Positions 8,486 to 14,674 of a DNA stretch of 14,714 nucleotides are shown here, in pieces. The position numbers and the translations under genes are program-made. Origin of the DNA: an uncultured Holophagaceae bacterium (GTDB lineage: Bacteria; Acidobacteriota; Holophagae; Holophagales; Holophagaceae); assembly GCA_903927605.1 (NCBI GenBank), contig CAIYNT010000059.1, positions 1-14,714 on the forward strand, in the 5' to 3' direction. Below the pieces are notes generated by a model. The model ran no database searches. It worked only from the letters and a program-made list of their open reading frames with translations, and was not told the origin of the DNA. The stretch's first letter is position 1. Each line of letters opens with the position of its first letter.

Positions 8486-8879
8486 GGAAGGTGTTCAGCC
8501 GGGCCAGGTGCCGCCCCAGATCAGGATCTCGGCCACGGTCAGAGACCGCAGGGGCGCCGATATCAGAGACATTCGCGGAGGCGGCCCAGCCGGCCGGCAC
8601 AGGAAACGGTTCGGCTCGCCGCTCGCCCTGGGCGCAACGGCTGGCCACCAGAGCGACAGCTACCCCACGGTTCAGGCCGAGGGATTGGGCTGGACCCCGG
8701 TTGCCTTCAGGCTTGGGACAGGGGCAGCTGTCCTCAGTGCTGGCGGGCGTTCCGCAGCAGCCGCAGCAGCAGGATTCATGGGCGCACATTCCGGACTGGA
8801 CCGGCGCCGGCGCCCAGTCCCCGAACCCGCTGCCCAGGAGCAGCGCGACGGCCAGGATGGCGCGCAGAATTGTCCGCAC
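8478..8879 (-). CDS. Small exported cysteine-rich protein, first gene of the Cus operon
   Basis: I do not recognise a named family in this 133-residue protein. A hydrophobic signal sequence (about residues 4-18) is followed by a dense cysteine cluster: C32, C37, C38, C39, C41, C42, C52 and C54 (CAHESCCCGCCG then SCPCPKP). The rest is low in structure, with one further cysteine at 82. The start is GTG at 8879, supported by GGAGG 7 bases upstream. It is the first gene of the leftward operon leading into cusC, 69 bases ahead. By position and cysteine content it may bind Cu/Ag in the periplasm, as a scavenger or donor for CusB. That is inference; small hypothetical proteins heading metal-efflux operons vary widely. 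Confidence 0.7.
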   Translation of the reverse strand: MRTILRAILAVALLLGSGFGDWAPAPVQSGMCAHESCCCGCCGTPASTEDSCPCPKPEGNRGPAQSLGLNRGVAVALVASRCAQGERRAEPFPVPAGWAASANVSDIGAPAVSDRGRDPDLGRHLARLNTFRI

Positions 8880-8902
8880 GTGGAAGCCTCCGGATGTCCA
8901 CC

Positions 8903-8908
8903 ATCATA
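8903..8908 (-). promoter_or_regulatory. Possible -10 box for the Cus operon
   Basis: TATGAT, read on the minus strand, lies about 24 bases upstream of the GTG start of the Cys-rich gene, between the dctA terminator candidate and the ribosome-binding site at 8887-8891. No good -35 hexamer sits at 16-18 bases; a TTGCTG is present at 22 bases. MerR-type activators use over-long spacers, but 22 exceeds the usual 19-20. Weak call. Confidence 0.22.
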
Positions 8909-8945
8909 CTGCCTTCCACCCCTGTGGCGACAGCAAACCCTTGAT

Positions 8946-8981
8946 CCAGATCACAGGGGCCCAGGGGCTCCCGTGATCTGG
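8946..8981 (-). terminator. Strong hairpin after dctA, probable terminator
   Basis: CCAGATCAC (8946-8954) and GTGATCTGG (8973-8981) form a perfect 9-bp stem, extended inward by further G-C pairs after one mismatch. In the leftward direction it begins 8 bases after the dctA stop and is followed by ATCAAGGGTTTGC, which has only a short T-run. It separates the dicarboxylate module from the Cus operon. It could instead serve as an operator for the Cus promoter. Confidence 0.5.
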
Positions 8982-8989
8982 AATAGGGC

Positions 8990-10297
8990 TCATTCGACCT
9001 CGTTCGCCATGACGGGAATTTCGGCAACGGGAACAGGCTTCGAGGAACGGTCCAGGACCGCATGGAATCGGTCCCAATCCAGCTCCTTCTCCCAGCTGGC
9101 CATGATCACGGCGGCAAGGCAGTTGCCGATGTGGTTGGTGATGGCGCGGGCCTCGGACATGAACTTGTCGATGCCGAGGATGAGGGCCATGCCGGCCACG
9201 GGGATGCCGGGCACCACCGCCAGGGTGGCCGCCAGGGTGATGAAGCCGGAGCCGGTGACGCCGGCCGCGCCCTTGCTGGTGATCATGGCCACGACCAAGA
9301 TGCCCAGCTGCTGGCCCAGGGTGAGCTCGATGCCCAGGGCCTGCGCGATGAAGAGCGAAGCCAGGGTCATGTAGATGTTGGTCCCGTCCAGGTTGAAGGA
9401 ATACCCGGTGGGGATCACCAGCCCGACGATGGATTTCGAGAGACCCAGGTTCTCCATCTTCTCCATCAGGGGGATCAGCGCCGACTCGGAAGAGCTGGTC
9501 GCCAGCACCAGCAGGAGCTCGCTCTTGATGTAGCCCACCACCTTGAAGATGTTGAAGCCCGCCAGCCGGGCGATGGTCCCCAGCACGACGAAGATGAACA
9601 CGGCGCAGGTCGCGTAGAAGAGGAGGATGAGCTGGGCCATGGGCACCAGGGACTTCAAGCCGAACTTGCCGATGGTGAAGGCGATGGCAGCCCCAGCACC
9701 CAGGGGGGCGAGGTAGAGGATCTGGTGCATGACGCCGAAGAACATCTTGCTCACGCCTTCCAGGAAGGTGATGAGGGGGGCCTTGTATTTGTCGTTCAAG
9801 GCGGCCACCGAAAAGCCGAGCAGCACGGAGATCAGCAGAACCTGCAGGATGTCGCCATCGGTGAAGGCGCTGAACATCGTCTTGGGGATCATCTTCAGCA
9901 GGTGATCGGTGACGGTCAGGTGCTGGGCCTGGGCGACGTAGCCTGCCACCAGCTTGGGATCCAGCTTGGTCGGATCCGCGTGGAAGCTCCGGCCCGGTCC
10001 GAACACGTTGGCCATCACGAGGCCCACCACCAGCGCCAGGGTGCTGACGACTTCGAAGTACAGGAGGGCCTTGCCGCCCACCCGGCCGGCCTTCTTGATG
10101 CTGCCGGAACCCGCGATGCCCAGCACCACGCTGCAGAGGATCACCGGCGGGATGAGCATCTTGATGAGGCTGATGAAGCCGTCGGCGAGGGGCTGCATCT
10201 TCACAGCCACGATGGGATAGAAGTGGCCCAGCAGCGCGCCGAGGATGATCATGAACGCGACCCAGTTGTAGAGCTTGGTGGCGGCACGCTTGAGCAT
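8990..10297 (-). CDS. dctA: C4-dicarboxylate:cation symporter DctA
   Basis: This 435-residue inner-membrane protein belongs to the dicarboxylate/amino acid:cation symporter family and would import succinate, fumarate, malate or aspartate with H+ or Na+. Family landmarks are in order: the HP1 serine motif SSSES at 268-272, FNLDGTNIYM (TM7) at 301-310, the HP2 hairpin ITSKGAAGVTGSGFI at 339-353, and the TM8 substrate site GIDKFMSEARAITN at 375-388 with D377, R384 and N388. AAGGAAGG precedes the ATG at a suitable distance. It lies downstream of a DcuS/DcuR-type pair on the same strand, with a 181-base gap that may hold its own promoter. That context favours dicarboxylates over glutamate as substrate, which sequence alone would not settle. 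Confidence 0.92.
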   Translation of the reverse strand: MLKRAATKLYNWVAFMIILGALLGHFYPIVAVKMQPLADGFISLIKMLIPPVILCSVVLGIAGSGSIKKAGRVGGKALLYFEVVSTLALVVGLVMANVFGPGRSFHADPTKLDPKLVAGYVAQAQHLTVTDHLLKMIPKTMFSAFTDGDILQVLLISVLLGFSVAALNDKYKAPLITFLEGVSKMFFGVMHQILYLAPLGAGAAIAFTIGKFGLKSLVPMAQLILLFYATCAVFIFVVLGTIARLAGFNIFKVVGYIKSELLLVLATSSSESALIPLMEKMENLGLSKSIVGLVIPTGYSFNLDGTNIYMTLASLFIAQALGIELTLGQQLGILVVAMITSKGAAGVTGSGFITLAATLAVVPGIPVAGMALILGIDKFMSEARAITNHIGNCLAAVIMASWEKELDWDRFHAVLDRSSKPVPVAEIPVMANEVE

Positions 10298-10450
10298 GGG
10301 GACCTTCCTTTCAAAGTGTGCAGAAAACGAATGAGCGGAGGCTGGTCACCCGGCGCAGATCGTTGCCATACGGCGAGAAAACCAGCGGGTACGAAGCAAA
10401 GAACAGCAGGAGTTGACCTCATGGTGAGCTAAGGCCCGGCCTCCGGTAGG

Positions 10451-10476
10451 TTTCGTAAGTTGATTTCGACTAATGA
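10451..10476. promoter_or_regulatory. Candidate regulator-binding direct repeat upstream of dctA
   Basis: Two imperfect 13-bp units start with TTTCG (10451-10463 and 10464-10476), and a GAAA lies at their right end. They are in an AT-rich patch between the response regulator stop and dctA, where a DcuR/DctR-type operator could sit. The rest of 10298-10478 shows only the dctA ribosome-binding site. Match quality is 8 of 13, so this is tentative. Confidence 0.25.
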
Positions 10477-10478
10477 AA

Positions 10479-11195
10479 CTAAAGGAAGCGGCGCAGCACC
10501 TCCACCTGGGACGGCGACAGGCAGAACCGGTGCACGGGGCGGCCCATGCCCCCATAGCTCGGCTCCATCCGCAGCACCTTGCGCCCGCAGAGGAACTCCA
10601 GGTACTTCCGCGCGGAGACCCGGCTGATCCCCACCTGGGTGCCCAGGTCTTCCGAACGGAACCAGGGCGAGTCTCCGGGCAGGTCCAGGATGGCCTGGCA
10701 GACCCGGCCGAGGGTGGCCCGATCCAGGCCCTTGGGAAGCTCTGTCTCGCCCGGCGCCTCCCGGGCTCTCCGGCTCAGGGCCGCGTCCAGCTCCGTCTGG
10801 CTCAGGGACTGCCCGGTGTGCACCATGCGATGGGTCGCGCGGTAGCCCTCCAGCGCCTGCTGGAGGCGCTCGAACTCGAAGGGCTTGATGAGGTAGTCCA
10901 CCGCGCCGAGCTTGAGGGCCTTCCCGATGGTCTTGGCATCCCGGGCGGCGGTGACGAAGATGACGTCCACATCGAGGCTCAGGCGCCGGATCTCGGCCAT
11001 CAGATCCATGCCGGTCTGGCCCGCCATGAAGATGTCCAGCAGCAGCAGGTCCACGGGCTGGGTCCGCAGCGCCTGCAGCCCTTCCTCGGCGCTGCGAGCG
11101 GTGGCCACCACCTGGAACTCCGGCACGCGCTCCACGTAGATGCGGTTGAGTTCCGCCACCATGGGTTCGTCGTCCACCAGCACCACGCGGATCAT
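10479..11195 (-). CDS. dcuR: Response regulator, DcuR/CitB type
   Basis: This 238-residue two-component regulator has a receiver domain at 1-120 with acidic pocket D9 and D10, phospho-acceptor D54 (LLLDIF), T82 and K104 (YLIKPFEF). The C-terminal part (about 155-215) contains a helix-turn-helix, SEDLGTQVGISRVSARKYLEFL, followed by a wing-like KVLRMEPSYGGMGRPVHRF, as in CitB/DcuR/DctR regulators. GGGGAG lies 6 bases before the ATG at 11195. The start overlaps the kinase stop by 4 bases (ATGA), so the two are translationally coupled. A longer frame runs upstream but is out of register with the kinase and is not real. The likely target is dctA, directly downstream. Confidence 0.9.
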   Translation of the reverse strand: MIRVVLVDDEPMVAELNRIYVERVPEFQVVATARSAEEGLQALRTQPVDLLLLDIFMAGQTGMDLMAEIRRLSLDVDVIFVTAARDAKTIGKALKLGAVDYLIKPFEFERLQQALEGYRATHRMVHTGQSLSQTELDAALSRRAREAPGETELPKGLDRATLGRVCQAILDLPGDSPWFRSEDLGTQVGISRVSARKYLEFLCGRKVLRMEPSYGGMGRPVHRFCLSPSQVEVLRRFL

Positions 11196-12802
11196 GGCAG
11201 CTCCCCTTCCGGACACAGGCGGATGGAGGCCTCGAAGACCGCGCCCCCGCCCTCCCGGTTCCACGCCAGGAGCTTGCCGCCCCGGGCTTCGACGGTGCGG
11301 GCCGCCTGCCAGAGGCCCAGGCCCCGGTTCTCCCCCTTGGTGGAGAAGCCCCGCTTGAACAGGTGCTCGAGGCTCCCCTCGGGCAGGCCGGGTCCGCTGT
11401 CCTCCACGGAGAGATGGAGCCAATCCCCCTCCTGCCAGAGACCCAGGTGGATCTCCCGCACCGGGGCCTGGTGCAGGGCCTCCACGGCGTTCTCCAGCAG
11501 GTTGCCCACGATGGTGACGATGTCGTGCGACTCGGCATCCCCGGAGCACCTCGGCACCACCGTATCCGCATCCAGCTGCAGCAGGATGGCCTGCTCCCGG
11601 GCCTCGGAGAACCGCGCCAGCAGAAAGCCCGCCACCACCGGATCCTTGACCCGCTGCAGGACATAGCCCAGCTCGTCGTCCAGGCGGCCGGCGATGGCCG
11701 CGACATAGTCCCGCAGGCGTTCGTATTCGCCCAGCTTCACCAGGCCGAGGATCACGTGCAGCTTGTTCATGAACTCGTGGGTCTGGGCCCGCAGCGCATC
11801 GGCGAAGTGGCGCACGCCCGTGAGCTGCTCCGCCAGCCGGCTCACCTCGGTCTTGTCCCGGAAGGTGGCCACCGCCCCCGTGATGCGCCCATCCACCAGC
11901 ACGGGCACGCGGCTGCTCAGGATCTTCAACCCGTTGATGTCCCCCTCCTGGTCGTACTGGGGCAGGCCGGTCTCCACCACGGCCCGCATGCCGATGAGCG
12001 GGATCACTTCGTCATGCCGGCGGCCCACCAGCTCCCCGTGGATGCCCGCCAGGGCGAAGAGCCGCGCGGCCTCCTCCTTGACAAGGGTGATGGTCAGGTT
12101 GCGGTCCACGGCGATGATGCCCTCGCGCACGGACTGGAGGAGGGCGCTGCGCTGCTGGAGCAGGGTGGCGATCTCGGCGGGCTCCATGCCCAGCAGGATC
12201 CGCTTGATGCGCCCGGCCACGACCATCGCCCCCAGGATGCCCGCGCCGAACCCGATGAGCACGCCCAGCCCCACCCGCTTCTGGACGCTGACGACCGTGC
12301 GGTCCAGCCCCGTCACCAGGATGCCCACGGCCACGGCACCGACCTGGTGGCCGTCCTCCGGGTCCCAGACCGGGGTGAAGGCCCGCAGCGAGAGGCCGAG
12401 GGTGCCGCGGGCCGCGGACACATAGGAGCGCCCCCGGAACACTTCCGCCTCGTCGCCGCCCGCGAACCGGGCCCCGATCTGGGCCGGGTTCGGATGGGAG
12501 AGCCGGATCCCGGCCATGTCCATGACCGTGATGTAGTCCACCCGCGTGTCCAGGCGGAGGCGCTCCGCATAGGTCTGCACGGCGGAAGCGGGGGCCTGCC
12601 CCCGCAGTCCCCGGATCGCCGCATCGGATTCCGCGACCGCCCGGGAGAGCAGCACCAGCTTCTCCGTGAGGGCCGCCCGGGTCTGCTGCTCGATCTTCCA
12701 TTCCACCATGGCGCCGGTCACCACCAGCACCAGGGCCAGCACCGTGGCCACCAGGAGGGTGATCCTGGCCCGCAGATGGAGGAAGGGCCGCATCCAGGAC
12801 AT
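11192..12802 (-). CDS. dcuS: Sensor histidine kinase, DcuS/CitA family, C4-dicarboxylate type
   Basis: This 536-residue membrane kinase has TM1 at about 14-34, a periplasmic PAS-like sensor at about 40-172, TM2 at about 178-197, a cytoplasmic PAS at about 215-320, then the H-box and ATPase domain. Ligand residues of E. coli DcuS (R107, H110, R147, F149) align at a constant offset of 7 with R100 and H103 (GIRLSHP) and R140 and F142 (LRAFTPVWD). The phospho-acceptor H349 aligns with H342 (QTHEFMNKLH). The N-box is NLLENAVEAL, with glycine boxes DSGPGLPEG and GENRGLGLW. The ATG at 12802 gives a natural N-terminus but has no clear Shine-Dalgarno sequence; the frame stays open far upstream over the opposite-strand nitrilase, which is an artefact. 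Confidence 0.9.
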   Translation of the reverse strand: MSWMRPFLHLRARITLLVATVLALVLVVTGAMVEWKIEQQTRAALTEKLVLLSRAVAESDAAIRGLRGQAPASAVQTYAERLRLDTRVDYITVMDMAGIRLSHPNPAQIGARFAGGDEAEVFRGRSYVSAARGTLGLSLRAFTPVWDPEDGHQVGAVAVGILVTGLDRTVVSVQKRVGLGVLIGFGAGILGAMVVAGRIKRILLGMEPAEIATLLQQRSALLQSVREGIIAVDRNLTITLVKEEAARLFALAGIHGELVGRRHDEVIPLIGMRAVVETGLPQYDQEGDINGLKILSSRVPVLVDGRITGAVATFRDKTEVSRLAEQLTGVRHFADALRAQTHEFMNKLHVILGLVKLGEYERLRDYVAAIAGRLDDELGYVLQRVKDPVVAGFLLARFSEAREQAILLQLDADTVVPRCSGDAESHDIVTIVGNLLENAVEALHQAPVREIHLGLWQEGDWLHLSVEDSGPGLPEGSLEHLFKRGFSTKGENRGLGLWQAARTVEARGGKLLAWNREGGGAVFEASIRLCPEGELP

Positions 12803-12877
12803 GAGAGAGCATTGCAACGGCGGCCCGTCCGCGCAAGGCTGGCCTCCAGATGCTCCGCCTTCGGTTAGGATCGTGGC

Positions 12878-13714
12878 ATGGCTGCTTCCACGCTCCGCGT
12901 CGCCCTGGTCCAGCAGGACACGGTCTGGCAGGATCCGGCCGCCAACCTGGCCCGAGCGCTTGGCTTCGTGGAACAGGCCGCCAAGGCCGGCGCGCGGGTG
13001 GCGGTGTTCCCGGAGCTGTTCACCCTGGGCTTCACCATGGCGCCGGAGCCCTTCGCGGAAACCATCCCGGGCCCCACCAGCGAGGCCCTGGCCGCTCTCT
13101 CGAAGCGCTTCGGCCTCTACCTCGTGGGCTCCGTGGTCGAGGTCCACGCGCCCCATCCGCGCAACGCGGCCTTCGTCACCGCGCCGGACGGTTCGCTGGT
13201 GGCGGCCTACCGGAAGATCCACCCCTTTTCCTACGGCGAGGAGCACCGGCATTACAGCGGTGGCGAGGACTGCCCCGTCTTTGACGTGGATGGCATCCCC
13301 TGCGGCCTGCAGATCTGCTACGACCTGCGCTTTCCCGAGCCCTTCCGCGCCCTGGCGGTCCGGGGCGCCGAGGTGGTCTTCCTGCCCGCCAATTGGCCCG
13401 TGCGGCGCATCGCCGCCTGGTCCACGCTCCTCGCCGCCCGCGCCATCGAGAACCAGCTGGCCATCTGTGGCGTCAACCGCGTGGGCCGGGACCCGGGGCT
13501 GGAATACCCCGGCAAATCTGCCCTCCACGACTGTTTCGGCGAAGTGGTCGCCAAGGGCGATGCCACCGAGGGACTGGTGATCGGGGACATCGACCTGACT
13601 CAGCTGCGCGCGTGGCGGGAGCGGTTCCCAGCGCTGAGAGATCGGCGGGTCAAGGTATACGCGGGGCTGGAGCGGAAAGATGGAACACAGATGAACACGG
13701 ATGAACACCGATAA
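12878..13714 (+). CDS. Carbon-nitrogen hydrolase, omega-amidase (YafV/Nit2)-like
   Basis: This 278-residue cytosolic hydrolase belongs to the nitrilase superfamily. The catalytic triad is E46 (VFPELF), K113 (YRKIHPF) and C147 (LQICYDLRFPE), with the extra glutamate in GEEHRHYSGGE. PANWPVRRIAAWSTLLAARAIENQ and CGVNRVGRDP match the omega-amidase branch, whose members hydrolyse 2-oxoglutaramate or 2-oxosuccinamate to the oxo acid and ammonia. The ATG at 12878 has TAGGA about 7 bases upstream. It is divergent from the sensor kinase across a 75-bp spacer. Oddity: the last 12 or so residues (KDGTQMNTDEHR) come from a 10-bp tandem repeat rather than family sequence. The family is certain; substrate is inferred. 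Confidence 0.9.
   Translation: MAASTLRVALVQQDTVWQDPAANLARALGFVEQAAKAGARVAVFPELFTLGFTMAPEPFAETIPGPTSEALAALSKRFGLYLVGSVVEVHAPHPRNAAFVTAPDGSLVAAYRKIHPFSYGEEHRHYSGGEDCPVFDVDGIPCGLQICYDLRFPEPFRALAVRGAEVVFLPANWPVRRIAAWSTLLAARAIENQLAICGVNRVGRDPGLEYPGKSALHDCFGEVVAKGDATEGLVIGDIDLTQLRAWRERFPALRDRRVKVYAGLERKDGTQMNTDEHR
13684..13713 (+). repeat. Three-copy 10-bp tandem repeat at the nitrilase 3' end
   Basis: AACACAGATG, AACACGGATG and AACACCGATA follow one another with a period of 10. The nitrilase stop codon is in the last unit, and the repeat encodes MNTDEHR. GC content falls immediately to the right. Similar AACACGGATG runs appear at gene ends in many bacteria (recollection, not a search). Confidence 0.75.
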
Positions 13715-13738
13715 GAAAACATCAAACCTCATGCAGGT

Positions 13739-14559
13739 TGCATAATTCAGGGTAGACCAGCGAGTCCAGATGGATCCACATACATTCATTACTCAGTACC
13801 AAGACCACCTAGCGCCCAAGCTCGATACATACGAGCAGGCAATCTACCTATACGTGTATCGGCACTCAAGGCTTCTTGGGCTGGAAGAGGTAACAATCGG
13901 GTTCAAATCCGCTAGAAACCGAATGGCATGTGGCATTGGCGAAAAGGGAAAGCCAATGTCCGAAGGGACTGCCTATGAAAAGCTTGCCTCCCTTCAGGCT
14001 AAAGGGTGCATAGAGATCATCCGTACAACTCATTCCGGCAGATTGTTAAGGCTGCGGCTCCCAGATGAAATTCTTGGAGTCATCCAGCCGACCCAACCCT
14101 CTCCAGAAATTGACCTTGAGCAGATGGATTTCTTCTTGGTCCCAGAAAATCGCCTTCTACTTCTTGAGCGAGAAAACCATCGATGCTTTTACACTCTGCA
14201 GAAATTGGATGAGAGCAATTTTGTAGTCGAGCATGTGGTCTCTCGGCCAGCCGGGAATAACAGCTATAGAAACTGTGTCGCTGCATCCCGTGAAACAAAC
14301 AATCGAAAGGGCTCGACAAGTGCTGAAGACTTTCTTCGGCAGCTATTCCGAGATGGATTTTTAAACCATTCTGATCTTCAGGAACGTCTTCAACATTTAG
14401 TCATGCTCAGGGATGGTCAATTGAAGCCTCCACTCGTCACTGGCTAACCCTTCGCTCAACTTGGACTCCGCCTGCATTGCCTTCCGTTCTCTCTCAGATT
14501 CCCGCTTCCTCGGCTTCGTTCATCGCCTCGGTGCAGGCGGGGCCGGTTACCTCCATTCG
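13739..14559 (+). mobile_element. Putative integron gene cassette (5' boundary uncertain)
   Basis: The low-GC segment carrying the HNH gene ends in an attC-like site. Its 3' boundary would be between G14559 and T14560. The 5' boundary is not clear: a GTT at 13738-13740 (GTTGCAT) lies 32 bases before the gene and at the change in composition, but it does not match the RRRY part of the core-site consensus. A GTTAGGA at 12864-12870, 14 bases before the nitrilase start, is a better core match and would put both genes in one cassette, but the nitrilase has host-like GC. No integrase or attI is visible, so this would be a lone cassette or the edge of a cluster. Confidence 0.55.
13770..14447 (+). 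CDS. Putative HNH endonuclease with N-terminal winged-helix-like region
   Basis: No named family is recognised for the whole 225-residue protein. Residues about 18-100 look like a winged helix: a helix around TYEQAIYLYVYRH, then SEGTAYEKLASLQAKGCIEI as a recognition-helix-like segment and a strand pair RTTHSGRLLRLRLP. Residues about 134-182 show an HNH pattern: RENHRCFYTLQKL, EH at 154-155, YRN with N168, and TNNRK with N177/N178. The usual CxxC before the histidine is reduced to C139 with T142, so the structural zinc site may be absent. GC and codon use differ from all neighbours, suggesting transfer. The TAA stop lies inside the R'' box of the attC-like site. A DNA nuclease, possibly in defence or mobility, is inferred; the upstream Shine-Dalgarno is weak. 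Confidence 0.75.
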   Translation: MDPHTFITQYQDHLAPKLDTYEQAIYLYVYRHSRLLGLEEVTIGFKSARNRMACGIGEKGKPMSEGTAYEKLASLQAKGCIEIIRTTHSGRLLRLRLPDEILGVIQPTQPSPEIDLEQMDFFLVPENRLLLLERENHRCFYTLQKLDESNFVVEHVVSRPAGNNSYRNCVAASRETNNRKGSTSAEDFLRQLFRDGFLNHSDLQERLQHLVMLRDGQLKPPLVTG

Positions 14560-14565
14560 TTAGGC
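14442..14565 (+). other. attC: Integron attC (59-base element) recombination site
   Basis: The segment folds as an imperfect inverted repeat with all attC parts in order. R'' is GGCTAAC (14442-14448) and R' is GTTAGGC (14559-14565); these pair at 6 of 7 positions and R' fits the GTTRRRY core consensus exactly. L'' is around TCAACTTGG (14456-14464) and L' is CCGGTTACC (14543-14551). The arms CTCCGCCTGCA (14466-14476) and TGCAGGCGGGG (14532-14542) pair over 11 positions with one wobble. One arm has an extra unpaired base, as attC sites do, and the terminal loop is 55 nt. The left side follows the familiar TAAC-nnTTCG-nTCAA layout. Length 124 bp suits the longer attC class. The gene stop codon overlapping R'' is typical of cassettes. 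Confidence 0.8.
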
Positions 14566-14625
14566 ATTGACGTCCTCCCCACTTCTATACCAAGGATGGT
14601 GAGAGTCCGGGGTTAGAAAGGATCT

Positions 14626-14674
14626 CGATGGGATTCGCGGAAGGAGCCGTCGGCGACGGGAGCGAATCCCATCG
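14626..14674. repeat. 13-bp perfect inverted repeat with nested hairpin
   Basis: CGATGGGATTCGC (14626-14638) and GCGAATCCCATCG (14662-14674) are perfectly complementary and enclose CCGTC-ggc-GACGG (14647-14659). TCGGCGAC (14650-14657) is also the reverse complement of GTCGCCGA (14699-14706), and GGAGCCG recurs at 14643 and 14708. An ATG at 14628, with AAGGA just upstream, opens a frame that runs off the window, but 29 codons in GC-rich DNA are weak evidence for a gene. The stretch 14566-14625 before it holds nothing else I can name. Confidence 0.65.

Noticed and set aside
7191..9374. 727-codon plus-strand frame opposite cusC, the Cys-rich gene and part of dctA
   Set aside because: It crosses three well-supported minus-strand genes and their spacers, and its translation resembles no family.
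10371..10386. Sigma-54-like TGGCA...TGC sequence upstream of dctA (minus strand)
   Set aside because: Only 9 bases separate the GG and GC elements instead of the required 10, and DcuR-type regulators are not sigma-54 activators.
11363..12868. 501-codon plus-strand frame opposite the sensor kinase
   Set aside because: Reverse-strand shadow of the kinase; biased composition and no recognisable domain.
12803..13789. Long in-frame N-terminal extension of the sensor kinase over the nitrilase
   Set aside because: It would run antisense through a complete nitrilase with its catalytic triad; the kinase has a natural N-terminus with a first membrane helix from 12802.
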